Assembly: GCF_001027925.1 (NCBI RefSeq)
Contig: NZ_LECT01000055.1
Location: forward strand, 1 to 64,000
Reading direction: 5' to 3'
From: Rhodopirellula islandica
GTDB taxonomy: Bacteria > Planctomycetota > Planctomycetia > Pirellulales > Pirellulaceae
Length of the DNA stretch: 64,000 nt
Below are positions 53,172 through 62,647 of the stretch, one piece after another; position 1 is the first letter of the stretch, and every line of letters starts with the position of its first letter. A program made the translations under genes and the position numbers. The notes below the pieces were generated by a model. The model was not told the origin of the DNA, did no database searches, and was given only the letters and a program-made list of their open reading frames with translations.

Positions 53172-54383
53172 TCACTCGCCGGAATCGAGCTCTTTCCTCG
53201 CAGCGTTTCCAATCTGTTGCTGTTCGGTGCGGTATTCACCGGGTGATTGTCCGGTCTCTCGCTTGAACACCGCGCCCAGACTTTCCTTGTGACTGTAGCC
53301 AGCCAGCGGAGCGATCTGCTCCAAGGTCATTTCGGTTTCGGTCAACAGTTGCCGGACGCGTTCCAACTGCGTCATCGTGATTTGTTTGTGTGGGGTGTGA
53401 CCGAGCACATCGCGGAACCGCCGCTCGAGCTGTCGGCGAGACAAAGTGGTGAACTCCACCACGTCACCGACGTTGATTCCCGTGCACGCATTCTGACGAA
53501 TGAAACGACAAACCCGTGCCAACTCCGCATCCTCCACCGCAATCACTTTGGTCGAGAGTCGCTCGGTAACGGAGATCGGAGTGATTCGCTCCACCTCTTT
53601 GTCTGGTACCCAGCCCGCCATCATTTGCTGCAAGATCTCCGCCGCACGGTACCCGGCGAGCTCGGCATCGGGTCGCACACTTGATAGGGGCGGGTCACAG
53701 ATCGAACAAATCGTGTCGTCGTCATCCACACCGATCACCCCGACATCATCGGGCACCGCGATGCCTGCAAACCGACACGCGTTGAGAACTTGTTGTCCAC
53801 GAATGTCATTGCAAACAAACAACCCGGTGGGACGCTCCAACGTCGACAACCACTCGCCCAGAGATTCCTGCTCCACCACACCGGCACGTTCCAATTCTGT
53901 CAACGTGATTCCAGGTGCACCGGGGGATTGGAACTCGGTGAACGGGCAGCCTGCGTCTTGCACCAACTTTCGGAACGCAACCAGGCGAGCATCCGAATAG
54001 GTGGCGAAGCGAAATCCACAAAAAGCAAAACGCCGAAAACCGCGTTCCCAAAGATGCTCAAAAGCCATCTCGGCTACGCGTTGATTGTCGGCCTCCACCT
54101 GAGGGACACCGGTGAACTTTCGGTTGCATCGCACGTCCACAATGGGAACCCGCAACTGACGAAGCGGATCAATGGAGTGATGATCAAGTCGGGCAATCAC
54201 GCCATCCACGCGAGTCCCTGAAATCCAGTCCGGGACCCCCGCATCAATCGTCATCTCCTCGTGCAAGAGAGACCAATTGCCTTTGGTCCTGGCATACAAC
54301 GCGATCCCGCGAAGCAGCCCGCGACCGTAGGCCCGAGAGACTTCCACCAACAATGCAATTCGAGGTCGATTGGTCTGAGTCAT
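53172..54383 (-). CDS. XylR-type transcriptional regulator (LacI-like plus AraC HTH)
   Basis: The ATG at 54383 gives 403 residues. The N-terminal two-thirds are a periplasmic-binding-like sensor (RIALLVEVSRAYGRGLLRGI, PTGLFVCNDIRGQQVLNACR, DVGVIGVDDDDTICSICDPP). The C-terminus is an AraC-type double helix-turn-helix (VEFTTLSRRQLERRFRDVLG, TEMTLEQIAPLAGYSHKESL). Planctomycete XylR-type proteins bind sugars and regulate carbohydrate loci. Its target is unknown; the convergent aldolase-family gene and the divergent propeller gene are candidates. Confidence 0.93.
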   Translation of the reverse strand: MTQTNRPRIALLVEVSRAYGRGLLRGIALYARTKGNWSLLHEEMTIDAGVPDWISGTRVDGVIARLDHHSIDPLRQLRVPIVDVRCNRKFTGVPQVEADNQRVAEMAFEHLWERGFRRFAFCGFRFATYSDARLVAFRKLVQDAGCPFTEFQSPGAPGITLTELERAGVVEQESLGEWLSTLERPTGLFVCNDIRGQQVLNACRFAGIAVPDDVGVIGVDDDDTICSICDPPLSSVRPDAELAGYRAAEILQQMMAGWVPDKEVERITPISVTERLSTKVIAVEDAELARVCRFIRQNACTGINVGDVVEFTTLSRRQLERRFRDVLGHTPHKQITMTQLERVRQLLTETEMTLEQIAPLAGYSHKESLGAVFKRETGQSPGEYRTEQQQIGNAARKELDSGE

Positions 54384-54816
54384 GGACGCTTTTCTCCCAG
54401 GCCGACACGAGGCTGCAAACCAAACCACGAACGACGCAAATGATTGCCAACCCGACACACATGCCGAGCTCTATAGGCCACGACGATCCTACCAGAACCG
54501 AAACGCACCGCAAATCACGACCGTCAACATTCCGGCTTTTTCGCCTCCCCTCCCGCAGGAGGGCGACGCAATCCCATAGTTACCCGACTCGAAAACACAC
54601 TGCGAAGCCCAGACTTTCGAGGGGCCCCAATGTGATCGCAGGTGTCTTCAATTCGCGTTCCGACGCAAACGGACCTGGAAAAGCGTTCACGCTCATCGAG
54701 CGCCCGGCACATGCAGTTCGGCGAAAAACGGAGGCCGATCGGGTTGGCAAACGGCCCAACCCTGAGTCAGAGTGGACGTGGCCTCCGCCCATTCACTCTC
54801 GTCTAGGAATCGTCAC
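54384..54816. other. Intergenic gap between XylR-type and propeller genes
   Basis: About 430 bases between divergent genes. It should hold both promoters and possibly the XylR operator. I found no strong palindrome and no supported coding region. Confidence 0.4.
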
Positions 54817-56181
54817 GTGCTCCCCATCCGTCGCTCGCCCCTTCGCTGTTTTCGCAATGCCGCTTGTTTGTCCATCGCGGTTCCAGTGCTGGCAGTGGCC
54901 TGTTCAATGATGGCTGGACTGCCGCTTGCTTCTGCCGTCGAAGGCCAATGGCCCAAGTTTCAAAACGGCGGCCTTTTGTCCATCGACACAACGCTGCCGA
55001 CGGAGTGGTCGCCGGAGCAAAACATCGCGTGGACAGCCGACATCATTGGCTACGGTCAATCAACTCCGATCGTGGCCCACGATCAAATCGTGGTGACCTC
55101 CACCAGCGGTGAAAACAAGGACCAGTTCCACGTGCAGTCGTTCGCGATTGAAACCGGTGCACTGAACTGGCAAGTCGACCTGGCCAATCCGTCGCCGTTT
55201 AAAAATTCGCCGATGGTCAGCCGAGCGGCGCCCAGTGCCGTTGCCACCGCAGAAGGCTTCGTTGCGTTTTGCGAAGGCGGTGTGTTGCTGGCGATTTCGC
55301 CTCAGGGTGAAACCCAGTGGAAACGTGACTTGGTCGCTGAGTACGGACCAATCGAAGCCCGACATGGATTGTCAGCTTCTCTCGAGGCCGACTCCCAACA
55401 CGTTTTCGCTTGGGTCGAACGTGGCGAAGACCCTTACATCTTGGCAGTGTCCCCAACGACCGGCGAAACGATCTGGAAAACAGAAGGTTTGGGCGCGACC
55501 TCCTGGGGATCGCCGCGATTGGTTCCTGTCGCTGGCGGTGAACACCTGGTTTGCAGCGCCAGCGGCAAACTGGTGGGACTGAATCCATCCACGGGCGAGC
55601 GACTCTGGGAGTTCACCGACCTGTCCAACAACACGTCCTGCACACCCACCATTGTCGGCGAAGGTCGCTTCCTGATCGGAGCCTCCGACGGGCGGGGTGA
55701 AACCAACGCAGGCGCCGCAGCGGCCAGCAACGGATTGATCGAGATCACCCTCGGCGAAGACGACCAATTCCAAGCCGCCTTTGCCTGGCAAGCCGAAAAA
55801 GCAACCAGCACGTTTGGCAGCCCCATCGTCGCCGGGAACACCGCCGCGATCGTCAACCGAGCCGGAGTGCTGTATCGACTGGACCTCGAAACCGGCGAAC
55901 AAGTCTCTGCGAAACGAACCGACGCGGGCGGCATCTGGGCAACCCCCTTGGTCGCGGGCGACAACCTGTACCTGTTCGGCTACAAGGGCACGACCAGTGT
56001 GTTTTCTCTGGCCGACGGCAAAGCGATCGCAGAGAACCGATGCTGGCCCGAGGGCGGCGACGACGAGAAAACGCCCGGTTTTGGCGGCGGGAACGTGCTG
56101 TACGCGGCCGCTCCCGCAGGCAATCGCTTGCTGATCCGACGCGGCGACAAACTTTTCGCGATCGGTGCGAAGTCGAAGTAG
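54817..56181 (+). CDS. Secreted PQQ-like (Kelch/WD-like) beta-propeller protein
   Basis: The protein starts with a leader (ACLSIAVPVLAVACSMMAGL) and then carries repeated propeller blades with the WxxDL/GxxxWKTEGLG pattern (ALNWQVDLANPSPFKNS, GETIWKTEGLGATSWGSPR, GERLWEFTDLSNNTSCTP, GEQVSAKRTDAGGIWATP), typical of planctomycete outer-membrane-assembly-like BamB/PQQ proteins. GTG at 54817 is favoured over the GTG at 54772. The role is unknown; such proteins are often secreted scaffolds. Confidence 0.88.
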   Translation: MLPIRRSPLRCFRNAACLSIAVPVLAVACSMMAGLPLASAVEGQWPKFQNGGLLSIDTTLPTEWSPEQNIAWTADIIGYGQSTPIVAHDQIVVTSTSGENKDQFHVQSFAIETGALNWQVDLANPSPFKNSPMVSRAAPSAVATAEGFVAFCEGGVLLAISPQGETQWKRDLVAEYGPIEARHGLSASLEADSQHVFAWVERGEDPYILAVSPTTGETIWKTEGLGATSWGSPRLVPVAGGEHLVCSASGKLVGLNPSTGERLWEFTDLSNNTSCTPTIVGEGRFLIGASDGRGETNAGAAAASNGLIEITLGEDDQFQAAFAWQAEKATSTFGSPIVAGNTAAIVNRAGVLYRLDLETGEQVSAKRTDAGGIWATPLVAGDNLYLFGYKGTTSVFSLADGKAIAENRCWPEGGDDEKTPGFGGGNVLYAAAPAGNRLLIRRGDKLFAIGAKSK

Positions 56182-56433
56182 ACGGAGCAATGCCTCCACC
56201 GCTGGCGAACTTCTTTTTCGCAAGCGATGTTGACGCAAATCACCAAATCGCTACCATCCTGAGAACCACTCGCAATAAGCGAATGGTTTTGATAGCCAGC
56301 AAGCGATGCCAAGCGGCCGAAGTCCGCGTCGAGTGATCGACGCCCCTTTCGCGCCGCGGTGACGCCAGCCAGCCATGACCCGATTGTCTCGAAATCCTCT
56401 CGAGGCACTGCTTTCGTCATCCAGGTTGGCCCT

Positions 56434-57198
56434 ATGAAAAAGATCTCTGAAGAAACTCTGCAATGCGCTTGGCTCGCTCATCTCAGCGGCGCATCCGATC
56501 AAGTCATCCAGCTTCTCGCGTCAGACAATGTCCTGGCGCAAACGCACGATGAGGTCGAACCCGCCGTGCTGCTTGGTCTCGCGCTGCATGAAGTCGGACG
56601 GACGCTGGAAGCAGCCGACGCGATTGAAAAAGCCAGCTTGCTCGGGCCGATCCCCGATGAAGCACGGATCACGTTGGCATCCTGTTATGCGCAACTTCGC
56701 CGCATCGACCTGGCTCGCGAGTTGTACCTGGAACTCGCACTCAGCCGACGGCTGGAGGCGGACCTCATGCTCAAGGTTGCCGCCGGCCTGGCAGCGATCG
56801 ATTCGCCTCAACTGGCCATGAAGGTCTGCGAGTGGATCACCGAGAAAGACGACTCGGTCGGACAAGCGTACTACGACATGGGCGTGTACTCGGCTCGCTG
56901 TGGCAACGCGTTGTACATCAGCGAAGCATTGACACGCCGTGCCCTCCAACTCGACACAGGCAACTTTCACTACCGAGTCGGACTGGCAGCGCTGTTGATT
57001 CAATTGCAGCGTGACGGCGAGGCACTCGAGATCGCGCTCACTTTCACGGTCGATCAACTGCAACACGCAACATGCTTCAGTTGTCTGCAACGGATTGCAG
57101 ACTTGTTGAATCGCCATCAACACACTGATTTGGCCGTTGCCTGCCAAGCACAATCCGACGTCCTCCGAGCCAAACGCGACACCAACCCGATCCACTGA
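56434..57198 (+). CDS. TPR protein, paralogue 1
   Basis: 254 residues of helical repeats with TPR spacing (VEPAVLLGLALHEVGRTLEA, RITLASCYAQLRRIDLAREL, FHYRVGLAALLIQLQRDGEA). There is no signal peptide or membrane segment. The ATG at 56434 begins a sequence parallel to the next gene's; the upstream extension to 56359 is not needed. It is followed after 25 bases by a paralogue with the same segment order, so the two arose by tandem duplication. The binding partner is unknown. Confidence 0.75.
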   Translation: MKKISEETLQCAWLAHLSGASDQVIQLLASDNVLAQTHDEVEPAVLLGLALHEVGRTLEAADAIEKASLLGPIPDEARITLASCYAQLRRIDLARELYLELALSRRLEADLMLKVAAGLAAIDSPQLAMKVCEWITEKDDSVGQAYYDMGVYSARCGNALYISEALTRRALQLDTGNFHYRVGLAALLIQLQRDGEALEIALTFTVDQLQHATCFSCLQRIADLLNRHQHTDLAVACQAQSDVLRAKRDTNPIH

Positions 57199-57223
57199 AC
57201 CAAATTCCTACTCAGCCTTCACC

Positions 57224-57979
57224 ATGAACGATTCTCTCTCCTTCGCTCAGCTCGAATTCGAAGCGGGCCGCTTTGCTCATGCCATTCAGTTCGCCCAATA
57301 CGCTTTGGTTGAAGCCCCAGACAACACGGACGCCCTGACGCTTTTGGGGATGGCCAGCCTTTGCATTGACGAAGTCGACGAGGGCATCGATGCACTGGAA
57401 CGCGCTGCGCTGCTACGTCCACTGCCTCGCGTCGTTCAAATTGAACTGGCGATCGCCTACGGGTCGGCGGGAAGACGCACACTCTCCAAAGATTTGCTGA
57501 TGACGATTGCGACGTCGGGCAAGGTCAGCAGTTCGGAACTCCTTCGAATCGCAGCGGGCTTGGAAGCGATCGACCAACCGCGTTTGGCAATGGAAGCCTG
57601 TCGCCAAGCCGGCATCCTGACGCCGGAACGCCCCGAAGTTCACTACCAAATGGGTTACTACGCCGAGCAATGCGGGCATCCGGCTGAGATTTGCGAATCA
57701 CTGCTCCGACACGCCATCGGACTGGATCCACGCAACGTCCACTTTCGAATCGGCCTGGCGTCACTCTTGATCCGACTGTCACGACAAGACGACGCCATCA
57801 AGGTTCTTGCTCCCGTGATCCCTGATCGCCTGGACGAAGTGCACTGCCAGTGCTGTCTCAAGCGCATCGCGAACCTGTTCTTCGACGCCGGCGATGTCCC
57901 ACGAGCACGCTTGAGCGCGTCGCGATTGAAAAAACTGACCGAAGGCAACCCGGTGCCGCAACAACACCACATCGCCTGA
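57224..57979 (+). CDS. TPR protein, paralogue 2
   Basis: 251 residues with TPR-type repeats (FAHAIQFAQYALVEAPDNTD, ALTLLGMASLCIDEVDEGID, VHFRIGLASLLIRLSRQDDA). Alignment by eye to the preceding gene gives matches throughout, for example ITLASCYAQLRR against IELAIAYGSAGRR and CFSCLQRIADLL against CQCCLKRIANLF. The frame to 57137 overlaps the neighbour and is less likely. Function unknown. Confidence 0.75.
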   Translation: MNDSLSFAQLEFEAGRFAHAIQFAQYALVEAPDNTDALTLLGMASLCIDEVDEGIDALERAALLRPLPRVVQIELAIAYGSAGRRTLSKDLLMTIATSGKVSSSELLRIAAGLEAIDQPRLAMEACRQAGILTPERPEVHYQMGYYAEQCGHPAEICESLLRHAIGLDPRNVHFRIGLASLLIRLSRQDDAIKVLAPVIPDRLDEVHCQCCLKRIANLFFDAGDVPRARLSASRLKKLTEGNPVPQQHHIA

Positions 57980-58280
57980 ATCCTTGAGCTTCCAAGCGCA
58001 CACGCCGAGAAGACGCGCGGCAATCTCAACGCAGAACGATTTGACCGACGGCAAAACAACACACTGAGCAAGCCTGATAAGCCAGGCACCCAACGCGCAA
58101 AGATCGCAGTGGATGCGTGCCCAAGAATTCTGACAGGACTTGTGGGTACTGACACCCCTCCGCATGCGAGCAATTCGTTCTTGTTGCGCATTTAATCGGG
58201 TGAGTCCCACTTGTTGCGGAACCAACTTTGTGGATAACAGGTCTACGTTTTGCACATCTCCCCACGGATTGGATCCTCCC
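57980..58280. other. Intergenic gap upstream of the Mrp operon
   Basis: About 300 bases between the TPR genes and the first antiporter gene. This should hold the promoter of the operon. A TTTGACCG box lies near 58040, but I cannot identify a matching -10 with confidence. Confidence 0.35.
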
Positions 58281-58763
58281 GTGAGATACGCGTTTTGGCT
58301 CACCTTCGCATTGATTGCGACCTGGCTGCTCTGGTCGGGACACTTTGACAACCCGTTCTTGCTTGGACTCGGGGCGTTGTCGGTGTTGGTCAGTCTCACC
58401 ATCTCGTTGCGGATGAAGATCGTCGACGAAGAAGGGGCTCCCGCTCAGCTGGGCATTCGGCCCTTTGTGTCTTACGCACCTTGGTTGGCCAAGGAAATTG
58501 TCCAGAGCAACTTGGCCGTCGCAAAGATCATCTTGTCTCGCAAGATGAAGCTCAAACGCAACCTACTCACGATCACATCGCATCAAAAGTGCGAACTTGG
58601 GCGAGTCATTCTGGCGAACTCCATCACGCTGACCCCCGGTACCGTTTCGGTGCAAATGGAAGGCGACAAGATCTTGATCCACGGTTTGAATCTTGAAGAG
58701 ACCGAGGAAGACATGTCCGGTGAAATGGACGATCGCATCTGCCGCTTGGAGAAATCCAAGTGA
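58281..58763 (+). CDS. mnhE: Multisubunit Na+/H+ antiporter subunit E
   Basis: 160 residues from a GTG at 58281, with two N-terminal membrane helices (YAFWLTFALIATWLLWSGHF, NPFLLGLGALSVLVSLTISL), then the MnhE signature YAPWLAKEIVQSNLAVAKII and NSITLTPGTVSVQMEGDKIL, followed by HGLNLEETEED. The 58140 extension is not supported. It opens the Mrp operon; its stop overlaps the next ATG (TGATG). Confidence 0.92.
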   Translation: MRYAFWLTFALIATWLLWSGHFDNPFLLGLGALSVLVSLTISLRMKIVDEEGAPAQLGIRPFVSYAPWLAKEIVQSNLAVAKIILSRKMKLKRNLLTITSHQKCELGRVILANSITLTPGTVSVQMEGDKILIHGLNLEETEEDMSGEMDDRICRLEKSK

Positions 58764-59188
58764 TGCTTCCCAACGGCGTGTTGCCGATGATTCTGGCCGC
58801 CAGCGAAACCGCCACCCATGCGGCTCATTCCACTTCAGGACGTGGCCACGCCAGTTCCTCGGATCTGCATGAGATGCTGAGTTACTCGTCCCATGCGTTC
58901 CATTTGAGTCCGACGCACCACGTGATGATGGCCACCTCGGCGGCCGTCTTGATCACGATGACGCTGGCACTGATTCGTGCGATGGCCGGCCCCACGGTGT
59001 TCGACCGAGTGCTGGCATTGAACATGTTCGGAACCAAAACGGTGCTGTTCATTTGCGTGGTCAGCTTCGTGACCGCACGCACGGATTTCCTCGATCTCGC
59101 CTTGCTCTACAGCCTGATGAATTTCATCGGCATGGTCGCTCTGCTGCGTTTCACTCAGTATCGCAGCTTCGGTGAGGAACCCGCCTGA
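58763..59188 (+). CDS. mnhF: Na+/H+ antiporter subunit F
   Basis: The ATG at 58763 overlaps the mnhE stop by one base. After a His-rich N-terminal extension of ~50 residues not seen in typical MnhF (~90 aa), the family core appears: ITMTLALIRAMAGPTVFDRV, LALNMFGTKTVLFICVVSFV, and RTDFLDLALLYSLMNFIGMV. Total 141 residues, so the extension is notable. It acts in the membrane complex that exchanges Na+ for H+. Confidence 0.88.
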   Translation: MLPNGVLPMILAASETATHAAHSTSGRGHASSSDLHEMLSYSSHAFHLSPTHHVMMATSAAVLITMTLALIRAMAGPTVFDRVLALNMFGTKTVLFICVVSFVTARTDFLDLALLYSLMNFIGMVALLRFTQYRSFGEEPA

Positions 59189-59201
59189 TGAAAGGTGACT
59201 C

Positions 59202-59564
59202 ATGATCGCATTGGAAATTGCAAGCTGGTTCTTTCTCATCGCAGGAGCCATTTTCTCCATCATCGGTGGGATCGGCATCATTCGCTTGCCCGAGTTTTTC
59301 TCACGGATGCACGGTGGTGGCATCACGGACACGATGGGTGCTGGGTTGATCATGATTGGGCTGCTGTGCCTGGCGGGCCCCACCTTGATCGCCGTCAAAC
59401 TGCTGTCGATTTTGTTTTTCTTGACCATCACCAGCCCCAGTTCCTGTCACGCACTGGCTCACTCCGCACTGATTCACGGCGTCAAACCCGAGCTGGACGT
59501 CAAACAGAATTCCAACCGCACAATCAACACGCCCGCCGCCCCGCGTGATGGAGACGTCTCATGA
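59202..59564 (+). CDS. mnhG: Na+/H+ antiporter subunit G
   Basis: 120 residues with the MnhG core: SWFFLIAGAIFSIIGGIGII, RLPEFFSRMHGGGITDTMGA and GLIMIGLLCLAGPTLIAVKL, then TSPSSCHALAHSALIHGVKP. The C-terminal tail is a little longer than usual. It starts 13 bases after mnhF and overlaps the next gene by ATGA. Confidence 0.92.
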   Translation: MIALEIASWFFLIAGAIFSIIGGIGIIRLPEFFSRMHGGGITDTMGAGLIMIGLLCLAGPTLIAVKLLSILFFLTITSPSSCHALAHSALIHGVKPELDVKQNSNRTINTPAAPRDGDVS

Positions 59565-60142
59565 TGAACTGGGTCGTCTTTGCCATCCTGGCGTTGCTGG
59601 CACTGACCGCCGTGACCGTCGCACGATTGCGACAGTTGTGGGCGGCGGTGATGTTCACCGGCATTTATAGTTTTCTCAGTGCATCCTGGATGATGATCCT
59701 GGACGCACCCGACGTGGCGTTCACGGAAGCCGCCGTTGGCGCGGGCATCTCGACCGTTTTGATGCTCAGCACGCTGGCACTCACCGGCGAACAAGAACAA
59801 CCGACCAAACGATCTCCCCTGGTGCCACTGTTGGTGGTCACGATCACCGGCGGAGCACTGATTTACGGAACGTTGGACATGCCGCACTACGGCGACCCCA
59901 ACGCGATCGTGCACCTGCACCCCGACCCTTCCTTTGTGGAACGTTCTCTGGAAGACATGCACGGTTTACCCAACGTGGTCACGGCTCTGCTGGCGTCTTA
60001 CCGGGGTTATGACACTCTCGGCGAAACCACTGTCGTTCTCACAGCTGGAATCGCGGTGCTGCTGATTTTGCGTCGCGATGAGATGGAACGTCCCGCGATT
60101 GCAAGCCGAGCCAAACGACGCAAACGGAAGGCCAGCGCATGA
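59561..60142 (+). CDS. MbhD/DUF4040-type antiporter subunit (MrpA C-terminal equivalent)
   Basis: 193 residues: an MbhD-like half (FAILALLALTAVTVARLRQL, ASWMMILDAPDVAFTEAAVG, GISTVLMLSTLALTG) and an MbhE-like half ending with NVVTALLASYRGYDTLGETT and VVLTAGIAVLLILR. In Bacillus these segments are the C-terminal part of MrpA, but here they form a separate subunit. It overlaps mnhG and mnhB by ATGA. Confidence 0.88.
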   Translation: MMNWVVFAILALLALTAVTVARLRQLWAAVMFTGIYSFLSASWMMILDAPDVAFTEAAVGAGISTVLMLSTLALTGEQEQPTKRSPLVPLLVVTITGGALIYGTLDMPHYGDPNAIVHLHPDPSFVERSLEDMHGLPNVVTALLASYRGYDTLGETTVVLTAGIAVLLILRRDEMERPAIASRAKRRKRKASA

Positions 60143-60576
60143 TCAAGTTCCCCATCATTCGCGTGATCACCAAGCTGCTGATCCCGTACATCTTGCTGTT
60201 CGCATTTTATGTTCAGTTCCACGGTGATTACGGACCCGGCGGCGGCTTCCAAGCCGGAGTGATCTTTGCTTCCGGTTTGATTCTGTACGGCTTGGTCTTT
60301 GGGCTCGACGCGATCAAACGGGTCGCTCCCCCGATCGTGATCGAGAAGCTGATGGCCCTGGGTGTGTTGGTTTATGCCGGCACCGGCTTCGCCACCATGC
60401 TGCTGGGCGGCAATTTTTTGGACTACGACGTTTTGGAACACTCCTTCAATCACCAGTACCTGCCCGGCGGACAACACCTGGGAATCTTTGTGGTGGAAGT
60501 CGGCGTGGGAATCACAGTGACCTCGGTGATGACGATGATCTTCTATGCCTTCGCCAGCCGGAGTCGATTCGTATGA
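60139..60576 (+). CDS. mnhB: Na+/H+ antiporter subunit B
   Basis: 145 residues with the MnhB signature: LIPYILLFAFYVQFHGDYGP followed by GGGFQAGVIFASGLILYGLV, LGGNFLDYDVL and GQHLGIFVVEVGVGITVTSV. The charged HGDYGPGGGF loop is the hallmark. It is tightly packed between DUF4040 and mnhC with ATGA overlaps. Confidence 0.93.
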   Translation: MIKFPIIRVITKLLIPYILLFAFYVQFHGDYGPGGGFQAGVIFASGLILYGLVFGLDAIKRVAPPIVIEKLMALGVLVYAGTGFATMLLGGNFLDYDVLEHSFNHQYLPGGQHLGIFVVEVGVGITVTSVMTMIFYAFASRSRFV

Positions 60577-61172
60577 ACGGTCCAGCCATGGAACAAGTCA
60601 CAGGGCTTTACAACTACTGGATCGTGATCGTCTTGATGATGACCGGGTTTTACATCGTGCTTGCGCGACGCAACCTGATCAAATCCGTCATCGGGCTCAA
60701 CATTTTCCAGACCTCCGTCTTCCTGCTGTACGTGACGATGGGCAAAGTCCGCGGCGGAACCGCCCCGATCATCCCGCCAGAAGTCGCGGCGGCGCAGGCC
60801 GAAGCGATGCACGCCTCCGGTCACGCAGAGCAAGCGACGCACGCCCTGGGAACGGTTTCGGAAGAAATCGTGGGCTCACACGCTGGGCATGCGGAACTCC
60901 CCGGTGCGGAAATCATTTACTCCAACCCCTTGCCCAGCGTGCTGATGCTGACGGCGATCGTGGTTGGCATTGCCACCACGGCACTCGCATTGGCCCTGGT
61001 CGTTCGGATTCGTGAAGACTACGGGACGATTGAAGAAGATCGCATTCTGGAAATCGATCGCGCCGATGGATTGCCGGATGACGACGACGAAGATCAATGG
61101 ATCGATGCAGAAGCTCATTCACTGGCCGGGAGTTCCCCTGACAACCCCACCGATTCGGAGTCAGTGAATTGA
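60573..61172 (+). CDS. mnhC: Na+/H+ antiporter subunit C (NuoK-like), with long tails
   Basis: The NuoK-like core is present: YNYWIVIVLMMTGFYIVLAR, NLIKSVIGLNIFQTSVFLLY and NPLPSVLMLTAIVVGIATTA, then LALALVVRIREDYGTIEED. At 199 residues it is longer than the usual ~115. The extra is a His/Glu-rich loop between helices 2 and 3 (residues ~65-110) and an acidic C-terminal tail. Confidence 0.9.
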   Translation: MNGPAMEQVTGLYNYWIVIVLMMTGFYIVLARRNLIKSVIGLNIFQTSVFLLYVTMGKVRGGTAPIIPPEVAAAQAEAMHASGHAEQATHALGTVSEEIVGSHAGHAELPGAEIIYSNPLPSVLMLTAIVVGIATTALALALVVRIREDYGTIEEDRILEIDRADGLPDDDDEDQWIDAEAHSLAGSSPDNPTDSESVN

Positions 61173-62647
61173 CGGAACACCTCCCGATCCTATTGATCGT
61201 GTTGCCGCTGGTCGCGGCACCACTGTGCGTGATTTTGCATCAACGAACGGCCGCCTACGCTCTCGCATTGCTGGTCAGCTGGATCACGTTTGCGATTTCG
61301 ATTGCGTTGGTCGCGCAAGTCAACCAAACCGGAGTCATCCGCTACAACCTAGGTGGCTGGGCGCCGCCGTACGGCATCGAATACCTGGTCGATTCTCTGT
61401 CATCGTTTGTGATGATGTTCGTCTCAGGAATCGGTGCGATCGTGCTGGTCTACGCACCCAAGTCCGTTGATGACGAAATCGCTCGTTCCAAGCACTATCT
61501 GTTCTACGCAACTTATCTGTTGTGCTTGACCGGATTGCTGGGCATGTGCGTGACCGGTGACCTTTTCAATGTCTTTGTGTTCTTGGAAATTTCATCGCTG
61601 TCCTCCTACGCCTTGATCAGCCTGGGGAAAACCAGACGAGCCCCGCTGGCTGCGTTTCAATATCTGATTCTCGGCAGCATCGGTGCGACCTTCATTTTGA
61701 TTGGCATCGGGTTGCTGTATCAGATGACGGGCACGCTCAACATGGCCGACATCGCCGCCCGCGTGCCGCACGAAGACGGCCCTCGAACGGTCTTGGTCGC
61801 CTTCAGTTTTTTGGTCATCGGGTTGTGCGTTAAAATGGCGGTGTTCCCGCTGCACACTTGGTTGCCCAACGCTTACACCTACGCACCATCCGTGGTGACC
61901 TGCTTCATTGCGGCGACGGCCACCAAGGTTTCGGTGTACGCATTCATCCGAGTGATCTTCGGAATCATCACCCCCGGTTTTGCCTTTGATTACTTGCCGC
62001 TCGACACAGAGCTGACCATTTTGGCTTTGGTGGGCATCTTTGTCGCCTCGACGGCCGCCATCTACCAAGCCAACGTCAAACGCTTGCTGGCTTATTCCAG
62101 CGTGGCTCAAATCGGTTACATGATTCTCGGAATCAGCATGGCGACTCCGGGTGGCCTGACCGCTGGCATCGTCCACATGTTCAATCACGCTTTGATCAAA
62201 GGCGGGTTGTTCATGATCGTCGGTTGCTTCGCGTTGCGACTGGGCAGCGTCAAACTGGAAGACTGGAAGGGTGCCGGCAAAACCATGCCCTGGACGTCGC
62301 TCGGATGGGCAATCGGAGGGTTGGCATTGATCGGTGTTCCAGTGACAGCAGGTTTCATCAGCAAATGGTTGTTGCTGACCGCTGCGATGGAAAAAGGCAT
62401 GTGGCCGGTGGCGGTGCTGATGCTGTTCAGTTCGTTGCTGGCAGTCGTCTACGTTTGGCGAGTGGTTGAAACGTTGTACTTCAGTGAGCCCACGGCCAAA
62501 GTCCTGCGGGCCAAGGAGGCTCCGCTGGGAATGTTGATCCCCACCTACGTCGTCTTGGCGGGAACGTTTGTGTTTGGTGTTTGGACCACCTACTCGGTCG
62601 ACCTCGCCGCCGCAGCCGCCGCGGGATTGTTGGGAGCCACACCATGA
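61169..62647 (+). CDS. mnhD: Na+/H+ antiporter subunit D (proton-conducting, NuoM/N-like)
   Basis: 492 residues with about 14 membrane helices and the proton-conducting motif region: TGDLFNVFVFLEISSLSSYA near 135, AVFPLHTWLPNAYTYAPSVV near 220, and YSSVAQIGYMILGISMATPG near 310, followed by HMFNHALIKGGLFMIVG. The start is a TTG that overlaps the mnhC stop (TTGA), an uncommon start supported by perfect spacing. It is homologous to complex I antiporter-like subunits. Confidence 0.93.
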   Translation: MTEHLPILLIVLPLVAAPLCVILHQRTAAYALALLVSWITFAISIALVAQVNQTGVIRYNLGGWAPPYGIEYLVDSLSSFVMMFVSGIGAIVLVYAPKSVDDEIARSKHYLFYATYLLCLTGLLGMCVTGDLFNVFVFLEISSLSSYALISLGKTRRAPLAAFQYLILGSIGATFILIGIGLLYQMTGTLNMADIAARVPHEDGPRTVLVAFSFLVIGLCVKMAVFPLHTWLPNAYTYAPSVVTCFIAATATKVSVYAFIRVIFGIITPGFAFDYLPLDTELTILALVGIFVASTAAIYQANVKRLLAYSSVAQIGYMILGISMATPGGLTAGIVHMFNHALIKGGLFMIVGCFALRLGSVKLEDWKGAGKTMPWTSLGWAIGGLALIGVPVTAGFISKWLLLTAAMEKGMWPVAVLMLFSSLLAVVYVWRVVETLYFSEPTAKVLRAKEAPLGMLIPTYVVLAGTFVFGVWTTYSVDLAAAAAAGLLGATP

